Shown in pieces: positions 21,974 through 34,074 of a DNA stretch of 64,000 nucleotides; the first letter of the stretch is position 1; each line of letters starts with the position of its first letter. The DNA lies in NCBI GenBank assembly GCA_017654735.1, contig JADPYG010000088.1, positions 1,178,001 through 1,242,000 of the forward strand, read 5' to 3'. Source of the stretch: Vishniacozyma victoriae. Taxonomy: Eukaryota; Basidiomycota; Tremellomycetes; Tremellales; Bulleribasidiaceae. The translations under genes were made by a program, and so were the position numbers. The notes under the pieces were generated by a model. That model searched no databases. It was not told the origin of the DNA and saw only the letters and a list, made by a program, of their open reading frames with translations.

Positions 21974-24102
21974 ATGTCGAGTTTGTTTAGCGTTCCCACC
22001 ACTCCATCGAGCCAAGTTAGGTCATCTCGCTCGAGGTATAATAGTGATACTGGATCGACACATTCCCACTCTTATCCTTCCAACATTGATACCAATCACA
22101 CTCAAACTCCCACTCCTACCCATACTCAACCGCGACACCACACCAACTCTGTCTCGTCTGCTCGTTCTCAAAAGACTCCAAAGGGTATCATCGACTACGG
22201 ACACCATCAAAACAACAATCTTACTGGTTCGCCATTGTCTGCTTCGCCCATTCACGACAGTCGTACTCCTTTCGTTCAACCAGCTCTACCTCCTTCTCCT
22301 CGACAATCTCCTACACAGATGCCTGCCTACCATCCTTCCCCATCTCCTACGGCTACGTACGGGATCAACGGAGGTCTTATTGTTAGTGGTAACGCGTCAA
22401 CAATGTAAGTCCTTTGGTCTTTTGTCTCTTCCATATCATCTCCAACTCGATCGTTTCATCATCTATTGTTCACCTCCACTCTCTGTTGTCCAAACAAAAA
22501 GATCGGCGCTGATCCCCTAGATCTTCCGGAAATGGTCCAGAATGCCAACCCCTCCTTCCGAATCAACCGGATGTCTTTATGAATGGCAAGACAGGTCGAC
22601 CTGTTCTTCGACCTACTCTTTCCCACAACACTGTCCTCACTCCTACCAGTGTCAACTGGAATCGACGTTCAGGTGCAGAAGATACCAACTCTGGTCATCG
22701 ACCCAGTACTACCGAGTCGGGGTTAGTCTACAACACGACTCAATCAGGTACCAATCATCATCAACACGAGGCGTCCGCACCTTATACACAGCACTCGGTC
22801 GCCACTCACTCGTCATACCCGCCCGCTCCTCCTCCTCCTCCTTCTTCCCATCCTCACTCATCCTCCCACACTCAGTCTATGTCAATCAACTCTGGTAATC
22901 CATACTCTGATCCAGAGGTATCTTATCAGAACGCTTCATACTCTGGTTCATACGATTCATCTTTCGGTTCCCAATCACCTTGGACCGCTTCACGACAACT
23001 CGAAGGTTCCTACTCGCAGTCTTATTACTCTCAGATGCCTGTCGGTCGAGTCGATGAGCCTATCTTGGCTCCTGGAGAAGTCCCCGCTCCTCGACCACCA
23101 GTGTCGTATGCGGCATTGATCGGAGAGGCATTGCTACTAGCTCCTCCTCCTCATCAATTGTATGTTTCGGAGATCTCGGAGTCCATCAAGAGGCGATATG
23201 TCTGTGAGTACCTCACACACACACGTACTTTCGATTACTAATCAACAGATTACCGACAGAACCCTACCAAGGTCTACAATGGTGTTCGACATCAAACATC
23301 AATGTGTAAAGCATTCGTCAAGCTATCTCGACCTTTCGGTGATCAATCAGGTGGTGCTCGAAAATGGGCAATCCGAGCCGGTTGCGAAACATGGTTTGCC
23401 AATGGTGGATGTCGACAACCTACTGCTTCCGATAAACGAATGTCAATCTCTCCACCTCCAGGTAACAAGGCAGGTAAAGCCAAAGCTACTGCTCGAGCTA
23501 AACAACTCGCTATCGGTACTGGTGGGTATCATCAACGATCGCCAAAAATGCACAAGGTCAAGCAGGAACCGTATACCAGTCTTGCTGGTGGTCCTTCTGT
23601 CGGTCCCGCTTTCGATGGCACGAGCCGACCAACCTACGCTCCTCAGTATCACTACGGGTACCCTAGTCAACAACATCAGTCTTACCCACCTGGATATCAC
23701 TACTTCCCAATCCAACACAATGCTCCCCATTCCCATCCCCAATCTCATCCAATGATGCAGTCGTACCCTTATCAACAGAATGGCGGATATCAAGTTCAAC
23801 CTCCTTTGGGATCTCCTTCCGAGGACGCTTCGCCTCTCATGACTCCTGCTCATTCGGCTCATTCGTACCCTCAATACCCTTATTCCCAACCAGGTCCTCA
23901 ACAGTATTGGAACGCTCCTCCTGGTGATCACAACAAGCCTTCTTATGCTAGTATGCCCCCTCCACCCGCTCACGCCTACAATCAAAGCGACGAAAGGAAT
24001 AGTCAACCCGATCATCACAGTCCGAGAAGTTACGATAATCGACATAGTCCAGATGGTACAAGGGGACGAGATGAGGATCATTCTCTCTCCCCACAGCAGT
24101 AG
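21974..24102 (+). CDS. Divergent forkhead transcription factor
   Basis: A putative nuclear DNA-binding protein with three exons. The N-terminal ~370 residues are Ser/Pro/His/Tyr-rich low complexity. The forkhead domain begins RPPVSYAALIGEALLLAPP and LYVSEISESIKRRY, matching helix 1 and helix 2 of the family (PPYSYA, LSEIYEFI). It is split by an intron (GTGAGT...CAACAG) and continues YYRQNPTKVYNGVRHQTSMC, then KAFVKLSRPFGDQSGGARKW. The recognition helix is NGVRHQTS rather than the usual NSIRHNLS, keeping the Asn, Arg and His contacts. A further Pro/Tyr/Gln-rich tail follows the domain. Which fungal forkhead class it belongs to (Fkh, Hcm1, Fhl1 or other) cannot be assigned by eye. It converges on the sterol acyltransferase gene. 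Confidence 0.82.
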
Positions 24103-24527
24103 TCGGAGTAAAGAGGGAGGTGGGGAGGTGGATATACTGGGTGACTTATCTTGGATGTGACATGTTGTTATCTGGTTATTGGACTTCGTGAGTATTATTT
24201 TCAGCAGGTCTGAAGTTTTATCTTACATCTATAATCAAATCGTCTTGTAACATCACCTCTCGTAGTGGAATTCATTGTCTATAGATGATTATTACTCTTT
24301 CTTGATCTTGGTAGTGGTGGTGTTAGTGAAACATTAGATATCAATAGGCTTATACGTATGAATTGGGATTTTGGTTATTTGTCGCAGCGTCTGAGTTGGA
24401 TCTATACCTCCTTTTCCATGCTTTTCCAGGGTCGCTCTTGGGTTTTGTTTAGTAAGATCAACTTCCATGCATGCCCCCGGACCGCCATGCAATACTCTAT
24501 ACTATTCTATTTCGTCAAACTCGTTAT
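24103..24527. other. Intergenic region between convergent genes
   Basis: The 425 bp between the stops of the forkhead and acyltransferase genes are AT-rich, with T- and TTA-rich tracts typical of 3' UTRs. No gene, RNA or repeat is apparent. Confidence 0.6.
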
Positions 24528-26972
24528 TTAGAATCGTAGATAACAGACAGCCCTATTCATCAGCTCCTGTTTTCGAAGTATATTGCGATGTTCGGAAGCG
24601 AGAATAGGAAACTCACAAGAAAGGGAAACCCATCATCAACCCAATCCAGAAAAACAGATTCCCAACGGTCTTATTCCGCCTCATCACAGGCATCCGTCCA
24701 ACAGCAATCATAGGTAGTTGAACCATCTATTGTCAGCTCTTACCAGCCGTGTGCGGATTGACCAGCTTACCTGCATCAAGAAAAGATATGGCCTGATCTT
24801 CTTAGATACCACCGCCATCACCAATTCATGACAACATGCAGAAAGGAGGAACGTGACGAAAGTAGCTGATGTCCTGGAAAGTTGGAGACCGTCCATGGTG
24901 GAAGCGTAGACATGTCGAAGGAGGAAAGTCTGGATGTCAGCGTGAGTTCTCTGTCGTCCTAGAAGGAGTTGCTGACGTGAACTGGTTTATTCCATTTTCG
25001 GGAGAATTGGTCCCATGATGTCGAGTTCCACCAATCCTGGTAGAATTCTCGATCGGCGAAGCTAAATGTTAGCTTGATTGATTGGAAGGCTCTGTAAGCT
25101 CACTAGGATAACTCTGCGAAACCAGTGCAGACACATTCAAAGATGATACTGATTGTCAGCTGTCATCCGGAGGATCGCGTCAGGTACATACTAGAAAATC
25201 CTGTAACATCAGCTACAGCTCCACTTTGCAAGGAAACAAGCCAGCTTACAGTAGATAATTAACCATCATTGGCAGCGCGAGGTTGAAGAAACTGATCAAG
25301 ATTGATTCTCCAGGCTTAGGCGTATATGGCATAATGTAGTGCTCGGTGATTGTGTAGATAAGGGAGAACGTTCCGAAAGTAGCGGCAATCTTCTCCAATA
25401 CCACCAAAGGTCTCCTCCTAGATTATCAGTCACGAATCAGGAGAAGAGAGATCACTTACGTTTCCGTCCTTGGGTATTCAAGCTGATAGACCAAAGTAGG
25501 GAAAAACATGTAATCAAAGTAATTCCTATACGTTACATTCTGTGGCCAAACCAATCCGTTAGATCCATTACTCCTAAGCTCATCTTCCATCATATCGATA
25601 TTCCTAGCTAGGACCGCAATTTTCTCATCGGAAGAGTAGGACAAAACATTTGGTTCCCTGGGTGAATGAGGCATGGAGTTGTGTGATGGTTCGAGTGATG
25701 TACCATGTGGGAGATCTGGGTCGGGTTGGGGCATACCGCTTCCCTTTCTCTTTGGAGTGGAGGAAGTAGCGGCTTTCATGATTGATCGTCGTCTCAATCC
25801 CTGGGATCGCTCGGGTGAGGAATCTTTACTGGCGGACGATCCACTATCACTGTTGCCGCTCTCCTTTTTAGTTTTCACAGGCTCGATGTAACCAGCGGCC
25901 CCATCGCCGGGAGTGACGAAGTTGACAGTTTGAGTCTGAGTAGCGGGCGTTCCAATAGGTGTTCCGGGTCCGGGTGTTCCAACTGGAGTGTTGTTGTCTG
26001 CGTATACTGCTCTTCGGGAGGTCGCTTCCTCCATGACGGCCTCGCGTCCACCTGGAGCGTTCGATAGAGCTTGTTCGAGGTCTACTTTCTCTCGCTTGAG
26101 TCGGAAGTAGACTGTGGCCAGCATACCATTATGGGCCATGTACGAGTGCATCTGTCTGTCAGCCTCCCATTTCGTGGGACGGGTGGTGTATTTACCTTCA
26201 TCATGTTCGATAGACAATCTGACGAGTCAGTTAAGAACGAGGTACCAAGATTAGACAGCTTACGAAGAACCAAGAATCCAGCCTGGACCCAATACCACTG
26301 CCGATGTACTCCAATCCAGATCGCTACACCCAAATAAAGGGTCTGGTAGGTATGTTGGATCACAAGTCCAACCCAATAATACTTATATCCCCTCCCAATC
26401 AACCCTTTAACAAAAGGTACACAAAAGAATTGTCCAATCGTCATGAGTCCGTCCGCGAGTGCCAAGACTAGTGCGTCACCCGTAATGAGTTTTCCAAATT
26501 TCCAACTTAATGGTGTCCTATTTGCTTCCCATGACCTCAAGGAAGTTTGGATGAATAATAATCCAAGGCCTGTCATCAGCGACGACACATGGGAGAGGAC
26601 GAAGGGACGTACCGATCCAGAAAAGAACAAAGAATCCCCTAAATTCATCACTTTGAGATTTGACATTATGCCTGTCCAAACTCGATACCCTAGGTGTGAA
26701 GCTCAAAACAGCTTTCAACTGGGCATTGGAAGATGACCTATAAGGGCGAACTTTGACTTGACCAGAGGGTGTATCGATAATATTTTCCTTGGTTCGGGAG
26801 AGTTCGGTAGTGGTATCGCCCATATTATCAGAGAGGCGGATGACTGCAGGCTCGGTCTCGGTCTTGCTTTCAGCGGGTGGGGGAGGAGTCTCGACCGCTC
26901 GGGACATTGATCTGAGGCTTAGCTTCCGTTCTTTCAAGTCATTGCTTGAGCTCACCTTCTTGTGGAGACCAT
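24528..26972 (-). CDS. ARE2: Sterol O-acyltransferase (MBOAT, Are1/Are2 type)
   Basis: Esterifies sterols with acyl-CoA for storage in lipid droplets; an ER multi-pass membrane enzyme. Diagnostic motifs are [19 protein letters not shown] (family FYxDWWN) and [12 protein letters not shown] with the MBOAT active histidine. Upstream, hydrophobic helices ([40 protein letters not shown]) and the cytosolic KYYLW-like [20 protein letters not shown] segment fit the family. The middle carries a long variable Thr/Pro/Gly-rich insert. The likely start is ATG 26970-26972, a 17-nt coding exon joined over a 44-nt intron (26912-26955) to give [13 protein letters not shown]. The ATG at 26907 is the alternative. 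The end GFPFLAVCYLRF assumes acceptor use after a CTGATGAATAG motif. Confidence 0.88.
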
Positions 26973-27369
26973 TCTGTTTATTCGAATAACTATATAGATG
27001 AGATATGTAGTCCAAGTCGAAGCGACGTCGCTTGTCTTCCGCGGAAGTCCCGATGGATGTCGGGGGGAGCGGTTTTGTGTGGCTGAAGCTGTGTCGCGAG
27101 CTTTTGCGCTAGTCTGCTCGTGTGCTAAGTGATATTAAGCAGTACCGGAGTCGAGGTATGCTATGTAGAATGCAGTATATACAGCTGTGTAATAATGGTG
27201 TTTCAGTCGCGCTAGTTAATTCCACCACTCACTCACTGACTTTTGACCGAAGGGATGACGTGGTGATTTTGATTCCGGGATTTAAGCATTTGAGCATTCT
27301 TGATTTGAAGGGAGAAGAGTAGATTCACTGACTCATTCGCCATCAACCCCATCAAATCAAAGATCAAAG
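26973..27369. promoter_or_regulatory. Shared upstream region ARE2 / NCE101
   Basis: About 400 bp between divergent genes. It contains a 66-codon ORF (27122-27322) with no supporting evidence. I identify no specific motif. Confidence 0.45.
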
Positions 27370-27627
27370 ATGCCACCCAAAGTGTTCCTACTATCAAGAA
27401 CCCTAGACCCACTCCTAGGCGTATTCACAGGACTCCTAGCGTTCCATCTACACGAGACAAACCCCCGATCAGCACCTCCACCGGGACATACACTTTCCGA
27501 ATTGGTTCAGTGGAAATGGAGTACTGCCAAGGCTCAGAGGGCGATAGCGGAGGCCGGAGAGGGGGATCTGGCCTGGGAGAGTGTTCAGAAAGAGTTGATG
27601 GCTGCCAGTGAGGGGAAGAAGGCTTAG
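27370..27627 (+). CDS. NCE101: Nce101-like small membrane protein
   Basis: An 85-aa protein resembling yeast Nce101, implicated in non-classical export of leaderless proteins. The signature is the N-terminal hydrophobic segment LSRTLDPLLGVFTGLLAFHL, corresponding to FSDPLLAIMVGCLSYY in yeast. It is followed by an Arg/Pro-containing linker and a helical LSELVQWKWSTAK (yeast LHELIKKRW). There is no intron. It is longer than the 53-aa yeast protein by a charged C-terminal tail. It is convergent with mS41. Confidence 0.8.
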   Translation: MPPKVFLLSRTLDPLLGVFTGLLAFHLHETNPRSAPPPGHTLSELVQWKWSTAKAQRAIAEAGEGDLAWESVQKELMAASEGKKA

Positions 27628-27927
27628 ACTGGAGATGGAAGCGATTGAAGACTCAGCTATGGGTATGTTCCGCTCACATTTCATCTCAAGGTGTGGAAAA
27701 TGCTGATGTACAGTCTAAGATCGCAACAAAAGCATAATCATGTGCATTGTACTATAGAACATATCAACGAACTCGAACACCCTGTTGTACTTTTGGACCC
27801 CATCTATATATCGAAAAGGCGATTATGGGAGTAGGATAGACAAGATGGAACGGGGCGGGAATGGAAATGAATACGAGCACGAGAAAATCATGATCAGCAT
27901 GAATTCTTCTGTACTTCGCAAATGGGC

Positions 27928-28420
27928 TCACCCTCTGAACTTCTTTGCTGGTTTTGCAGGCTCGATGAAATCCGATGGTGAATCACCTTGCGAGAATCGG
28001 GAAAGTGCCCATAAGACATATCTGGATGTCAGCTTACTATCCGGTACCCCGCTTCCCCAGTCTGCCAAGCAAGCTACACCAGAGGCAAGAGATCAAATTA
28101 CATACCTTCGATCCTTGACGCCCAACCCAGAATCCTTGATCCCAGCCCGTCCCCTGACCCACATAGCATTCAACGCATCCCAACTTTCAGCCTGAGGAGC
28201 TAGTCTCTTTTCAGCTCCTCTTCCAATGATATTGAACAGATCTGTAGGTGTAGGGATATCCTCTATACCAGTCAGCTCTACAATCCTCTCTCTCGGGTGT
28301 AGGGGTTCACATACTAGTCGGACGGAGTGGTGCTTTTGCAAGTGCTCTCGGTGTCGATGAGAATGAACGAGTAGCTGTGTACACTAGCCTTGACGATGAT
28401 GCTTGTAAGTTGAGTAGCAT
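27928..28420 (-). CDS. FYV4: Mitochondrial small ribosomal subunit protein mS41 (Fyv4-like)
   Basis: A mitoribosomal protein of the Fyv4/mS41 family. Three exons. The ATG at 28418-28420 opens a mitochondrial presequence rich in Ser/Arg without acids (SSSRLVYTATRSFSSTPRAL). The conserved SAM-like domain follows: DIPTPTDLFNIIGRGAEKRL, SWDALNAMWVRGRAGIKDSG and GVKDRRYVLWALSRF. This matches the family pattern of IPTP...FLxxIGR and KxxGIxxxxRRYIL. The last exon ends PAKPAKKFRG. The upstream in-frame ORF extension lacks presequence character, so I start at 28420. It is divergent from CSM1 across 212 bp. Confidence 0.85.
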
Positions 28421-28632
28421 TGTGTCGGTATCTGTGTAGGTGTGGATATGAGTGTGGTATAGGAGACAGATGATAGAATGAGGATATCCATAAAATACTG
28501 CCACTAACGGATATTTCCGAATACACAATAACATAAATACATCCGTCGTTATCTCACTTTGACGCGACTGTCTTTTGATGTCAAGGGCGTAAACAACTAT
28601 ACAATACTGTATATATCAGATTCTATAATACA

Positions 28633-30057
28633 ATGGCAGGAGCAGTAAAGGGAAAGAAGGTAAGCTAAGAAGTACAGATCCTTTGAGTGTAGCTGATGTG
28701 TAGATCGGCAAGGAGAATGCACCACCTAAATCTAAAGTCACAGAAGAGGACGCAGACACTTCGATAGGAGGTAGCTCCTTTATGCCGGTTTGGGTCCCAC
28801 AAGCTAAATGATCAGATATGTCATTAGTCGAAGAGACAACGCTGGTCAAATCTAGTGAAAAAGCCGCGGGCAAAGCCACCAAGAGCAAGAAGGACGCAGG
28901 AGACGAGGAAGACGAACGTCCAGTCGAGAAGAAATCAAGCTCGGACCCTTCGAAGAAGATCGCATTTGTATGCCCAGCTACCTCCTGCATGAAAGAAGCT
29001 GATGAATAGTTGACATCCGAAAACGACCGTTTGAGGAAACAGAGGGATACATACTCCAAGCAATTCGATGAACTCTCAAGAATACGAAATACGGATTCGG
29101 AAAAGCTTTTCGACAAGTACAAACAAAATGTCGAGGTACAGACCAAAGGTCAGCTCCTGCCTTTCGCTTTGCCTTGGAGCGCCAGCTGATGCTGTAGCTC
29201 AAAATGAGGTAATCGAGACAATGACGAAATTGAATGAAAAGCAATCTACCCGAATCGCAGCTCTTGAGAAATCGTTGGCGGCAGCTCAGAAAGCTGCCGA
29301 GGCCGCTGCTTCCGCTCCTGCCTCGTTGGCCAAGCCTGAGACTGCTCCTGTTGCATCAACCTCGACTCTTGGAAAATCGGATTCGAAGGATCTGAAAGCT
29401 CTACGAGAGGAAGTCGCTGGTTTACGCAAAGGAGTCAAGGAGAAGGATCAGAAGAGTAAGCCAATTGAGCCGCTGAAGTCTGTCAAGGAGAAAGCTAATA
29501 TCCAGTCACGCAATTAGAGAAAGAGTACAAGGCCGAAGTGGAGCAATCACGCACATTACAAGCTTCCACGCGCGGTGCTCCCAATCTAGCAGCTTCGACT
29601 TCGATCCCGCCTCTCACAGAGGAAGCAGAGAAAGACGCAGTCTGCCTCTCATTATACGAAGATATGACGGAACTTCAAATCATCAATGTGAAACTAAGGC
29701 GAGACCCCAAGATCGGCAAGGAAGCTATCCTCAACTGCCTACATACGAGCCATGAACAGAAACGGTGTAAGCTGCCCCTCACCATGCATTCGTCGGAGCT
29801 GACATCCAGCTCTACACTTTAAACTACGTACATTCCAAGAACTATCGCAAGAACTGGTGGCCCAAAAGGCAGAGAATCCATGGGTTCGAATGATCCACTA
29901 CCAACCCGAAAACCTAGCTATGGAGACCGACAAGGAATTCGTCAGTCGGCTAGAAGCGTTCGGGGGTGAATTTACCATCGAAAGGAAACAGCTTGGGGGA
30001 ATGTGGGAGGAATTACGGGCTAAAGTTGCTGGTGATGAAGATGAGGATGAGGAGTAG
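28633..30057 (+). CDS. CSM1: Monopolin/kinetochore protein Csm1/Pcs1
   Basis: Csm1 (S. pombe Pcs1) forms V-shaped dimers that clamp kinetochore and rDNA chromatin during chromosome segregation. A charged, disordered N-terminus (MAGAVKGKKIGKEN) is followed by a long coiled coil (ENDRLRKQRDTY-like, IETMTKLNEKQSTRIAALEK). The C-terminal globular domain reads SLYEDMTELQIINVKL, then, over an intron, HEQKRSLHFKLRTFQELSQE, consistent with the family's LYExLTGL and LHFKL motifs. The donor GTAAGC after CGGT is required to keep this frame. The protein ends in an acidic DEDEDEE stretch. Several short introns. Confidence 0.85.
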
Positions 30058-30319
30058 GTTGTTTGTTAATCCTGGATCTTGAGGCGTGTTGCTGGATGGA
30101 CATTGTTGTGGGTTTTGGATTTTATTGTGTATAATGCTCTACAACTGTATGAATCGTATCTCTGGCCAGCAGATCCGATATAATTCAATCTCTGCGTCAA
30201 TACAAGACAACAGCAGAGCCCAGTGCGTATGGCCAGTCCCCCATCCATCGGCGTCGGTGCACCTGTCCCCTTCTACTTTGTCACTACCTGACTCGGCACC
30301 ATGCCCTATGTCGACTACA

Positions 30320-31352
30320 CTACCCAATCTCCTCCTGCCTAACAAACTCGGTAAATACCCTCTCATCATCATCTTCATCCACCTCTTCTTCATCCACAAC
30401 TCCAGAATTCTGTCCAACAACCAGTCCGGTCCCTGTCCCAGGTGGCGGCGGTACCCCTGACCCCGTCGCTGAACCCGATCCATCGTCTCGTGGTATTATA
30501 TCGATTAAAAAATCAAACATGTCGGAAGCTGCTATTGCATTGGCTACATCTGCTTTTTGGAGTGTACGTCGTTTATTGATTTCGGCGATTAACCATGCTC
30601 GGCATGTTAGTTCGGATATGAAGACTGTTGGTGATAATAGGGCGTTTGATGGAGTGTAGATGATAGTTTAATTGTTTGTGAGAGTTTGAGACGGAGGAGA
30701 GGAGATATGATCAGCTTTATCATCTCTCGATATCGGGTGTAGACGTACTCTCGCATGCTTTCGAGAACATTATAGGCACTATATGAATCAGCTCCACTAC
30801 TCATACACGGATGGCCACATGGATCATTGACCGAAGAGACTAGCGTACCTTCAGCAGAAATCATCTGTCCATTAGCACGATCCCGACTTTTCGTATCAAC
30901 GAATCATTCGCTCCGCGAACGATTCTATTTGGACCCACCTTAACGTCCTCATCACTCTTCATAACCTTCTTAATCCTAGCAAGAGGTAATGGATAAGTTT
31001 TAAAATCCGGATTATCCCTTTCAACAACAGCCATCTGTCTAGTCCAAAAAGTCTCCAAGAACGAATCCAGATCCTGATGAGGTTCAACTAATGGAGCTGA
31101 ATTATCCAATTCGATCTCTCCTATTTGATCATCTTCCTCTACATTCGTATTGTTATTGCCATTATTATTATTATTATTGTTGTTGTTGTTGTTATTATTA
31201 TTGTAGTGGAGGTCGAGATCTGTCATCATGGGGTATGAAGGGAATTGGGGGGATTGAGTTGATGGGGTTGTTGATGATCCGGATTGATTCGAATATTGAT
31301 TAGGATCGTATGGCCGTGAAGAAGGGCCAGGGATTGTATTGTAGTAATCCAT
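30320..31352 (-). CDS. HAP5: CCAAT-binding factor subunit HAP5/NF-YC
   Basis: The histone-fold subunit of the CCAAT-binding HAP/NF-Y complex, a nuclear regulator of respiration and iron genes. The core is [71 protein letters not shown] and [20 protein letters not shown]. It is reassembled over three introns and is nearly identical to the NF-YC fold. The first ATG in frame is 31350-31352 (MDYYNTIPG). The N-terminal region carries a polyasparagine tract encoded by the AAT/AAC repeat at 31161-31205. The C-terminus is Gly/Pro- and Asp/Glu-rich. Confidence 0.93.
31161..31205. repeat. Trinucleotide repeat (ATT/GTT) coding for polyAsn
   Basis: Runs of ATT and GTT on the plus strand encode 14 consecutive Asn in the HAP5 N-terminus on the minus strand. 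Mixed AAT and AAC codons are seen, so the tract is interrupted rather than a pure repeat. Length polymorphism between strains is likely. Confidence 0.85.
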
Positions 31353-31532
31353 ACTTGCTGTAGTTGGAGTGTATGATGAGTTGAGTGTAATAATCAACAG
31401 AATTGATGATTGATAGTTAAGGTGATCGGGGTTATTTCGACCGAAACCTTAATTTGAAGATCTTCTGCATTTACATATGTATACAATCTTGCCATCGTAA
31501 AAAGCAAGTCTACATAACGACAATCGATTCCC

Positions 31533-33807
31533 CTACTGACCATGCACACGCATCCCACCCATCTGCTGTGTCACACTATCAACCGACCCTTGCTGCTGGG
31601 GCACATTTCCATGTCCATAACTACTAGATCTCTGACCTTGTTGCTGTTGAGGTGGGTAGGGCGAAGTACCATATTCAGTCGGGTACTCAGCTTGCCCTTG
31701 TTGAGGGGCCTGATGCCCTTGTTCAGCTTGTTGTCGATAATAAGCTTCCCAAGCTGCTGATTGATCTCCAGCACCCATGCCCGCTGCTCCAGGTTCGGTA
31801 GTCTGTCGATGGGGTTCATTAGGTGGGTAACTAGGTGCTCCGGATGGGATTCGGTCGATACCTGGACGCGAGACGTTCTGGTGTTGAGCATAGAACGGTT
31901 GACCGGGTGCGTTCTCAGCAGGGTGATGGGGTGCATGAGCAGGGTTTGCTTGAGGGAATGGGGTGGCTTGGTATTCGGGTGCGGCGGGGCCCGGTTGCTG
32001 GCCTTGGTATGGATCCTGTGCGGGGTACGCCTGCTGAGGGACCTGTCCCTGGGAGTGATGCTGTTGCGCTTGGGGTGGGTGTTGCTGGGTGTACTGCTGA
32101 TCGTACCCTGGCGCAGACGCTGGTGGGACATATCCATCTGATAGTCAGCTTGGAACCTGATTGTCCGTTGTAAAGCTTACATTGCTGAGGCATCTGCGGG
32201 GGAGCTGTACGCATCTCTTCATACTGCCTCATCGCTCTGTTGAAATTGGCATTCATATGTTCCAGCTCGGCTACAGGTCAGCTAAGTGGACAAACTGACT
32301 GCGATAGCTCACCCTTTTGATCCGAATACTTCTTAATCAGAGCGTTAATCTGCCCTTGTAGCTTGACACTATCTTGGTACATGGCCTTTCTGTCAGCTTT
32401 TGCAAGAGGCCATGCGCTATAGCTCACCTCGACTTCTGGCTTATCGTCCAGTCTATCTCCCCTCGCTGGGTCGATCTCCTTCAAGGTTTGTAGCAGCTGG
32501 TCCACCAGGCCTGAGAGTCAGCTTGGGAGCTTTCATTCATGTATCACAGCGTACCAAGAGAAGCAAAGACCTGAGCCTCCTCCTGAGCCTCCCTCTGCAA
32601 TTCGGCAGTAGTAGGCTCAGGTAATGGCTCGACATACGTAACAGGGAAGATCTACCATCAGCCTCCGATCCCATATTTGAAGAGGTAACTTACTCCAATC
32701 TTGCCATTGCAAGCTCCCCTCCACCATTCCTGGAAACCCCTATCAAGCACCTTGATCATATCGCCCCTCTCGAAATTCAATTCCCCAACTTCATTACTTG
32801 AGAACGTATATAAAGCCCGAACACGAGTAGCGGTATTAATATCCAATGGAGCTGGTTCGGGTTCAGGAGGAGCGTATTGTTGTGGTTTAGGTAACGAGCG
32901 TTGAGGTTGTGGCTGAGACTGGGATAAGGGTTGAGCTTGAGCAACAGGCTTCGCGGAGGATGCGGATGATCCACCTCCGAATCCTGGTTGATTTCGACCT
33001 CCTCGATCTTGTTTTGATAATTCCAGTACGCGCTGCAGTTCATCATCCTCGGCTTCTTGACGCGTGCGGGCCTTCTATTAGCAGCCACACATTGTTACCA
33101 CACTAAAAACATACTCGGTCCTCAGGCACAGGCTCAGGCTCATCAAAGGTATGATCTAACAGTCAGCTTGGACCCCTGATGGCTAGTTAGGCGAGCTCAC
33201 TCTTGGATCGTAATTGATCATACAATTCACCCATTAATCCAAGATTACTATCCCCAGTCTCTTCAAATTGTTTAGCCCAAGCTTTGATATACCCAAGAGC
33301 CTTCTTCTTCACTGGTGCACTAGTCGCCTACTCATCAGCTTCGACACGGATCAGGTACGACAAGCTTACACGATCATTAACGAGACGATCTAGCGCTTGG
33401 GTCCAATTCCGAGATGCTAATTCTTCCATCATTGGTTTCCCGCAGTTCTGGGCTAGGGTGTTTGCTAGCTTATTCATCAGCTTCTCCTTGTGGTGAGATC
33501 GAATTAGCTTACCTCTAGAGCGTACAGCTGGACATTCGGATTCCTGTGGCTTAATCTCTTCTGGAGTGATGCGACTGCGTTCCTCGCACTATCCTTTAGC
33601 TTTGCGCACGCCCTTGGCAGATTTAGCCTACCCATTCGACCCATCGCCAGTGACCTTATCGCATACTTCGATATTCAGAGCCCAGTCCTCACTCGCCAAG
33701 TTCTCATCCGTCGCTTTGACTGTTTTGTCAGCTTGGGCCTTCTAGGGTCTGTAAGGTTGAGACTAACCGATTATATCATCATATGGGTTTGCTGCGCCTC
33801 CAAACAT
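31533..33807 (-). CDS. HSE1: ESCRT-0 subunit Hse1 (STAM-like)
   Basis: Hse1 pairs with Vps27 on endosomes to sort ubiquitinated membrane proteins. Domain order: a VHS domain at the N-terminus (MFGGAANPYDDIIVKATDEN, EDWALNIEVCDKV); a UIM (EDDELQRVLELSKQD); an SH3 domain (RVRALYTFSSNEVGELNFER, then EWWRGACNGKIGIFPVTYVE split by an intron); a GAT-like coiled coil (VDQLLQTLKEIDPARGDRL, MYQDSVKLQGQINALIKKY); and a long Gln/Pro/Tyr-rich tail. This is exactly the Hse1/STAM layout. Start ATG at 33805-33807. About eight introns. Confidence 0.94.
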
Positions 33808-34074
33808 TGTATGTGCAGTATGTTCTTTGGCTATGCTATAGGATATCTATGTATATGAACACAGTATACAGACAGATAGTGGTATATAGTGTACAGAGTG
33901 GAGACGATGACGGAGGGATAAGGGACGGAATCAAATTCAAGGTGGGTAAGTGGAGTGGCAAGATGCAAGATGCGGTGTATTTATCGACTGTGCATTCTTT
34001 GCACTTGGGCTCTAAAGAGTCCTTTTTTTCTATGGCATATCTATCTCGTGCCTCTCTCCTCTCTTGCCTGGCGG

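Noticed and set aside
26513..27015. Extended N-terminus for the sterol acyltransferase
   Set aside because: It begins at a non-ATG codon and reads through a segment with good intron signals; the spliced ATG at 26972 is simpler.
31571..32137. 188-codon antisense-frame ORF within HSE1
   Set aside because: It is an alternative frame of the Gln/Pro-rich HSE1 tail, open because of the repetitive codon composition.
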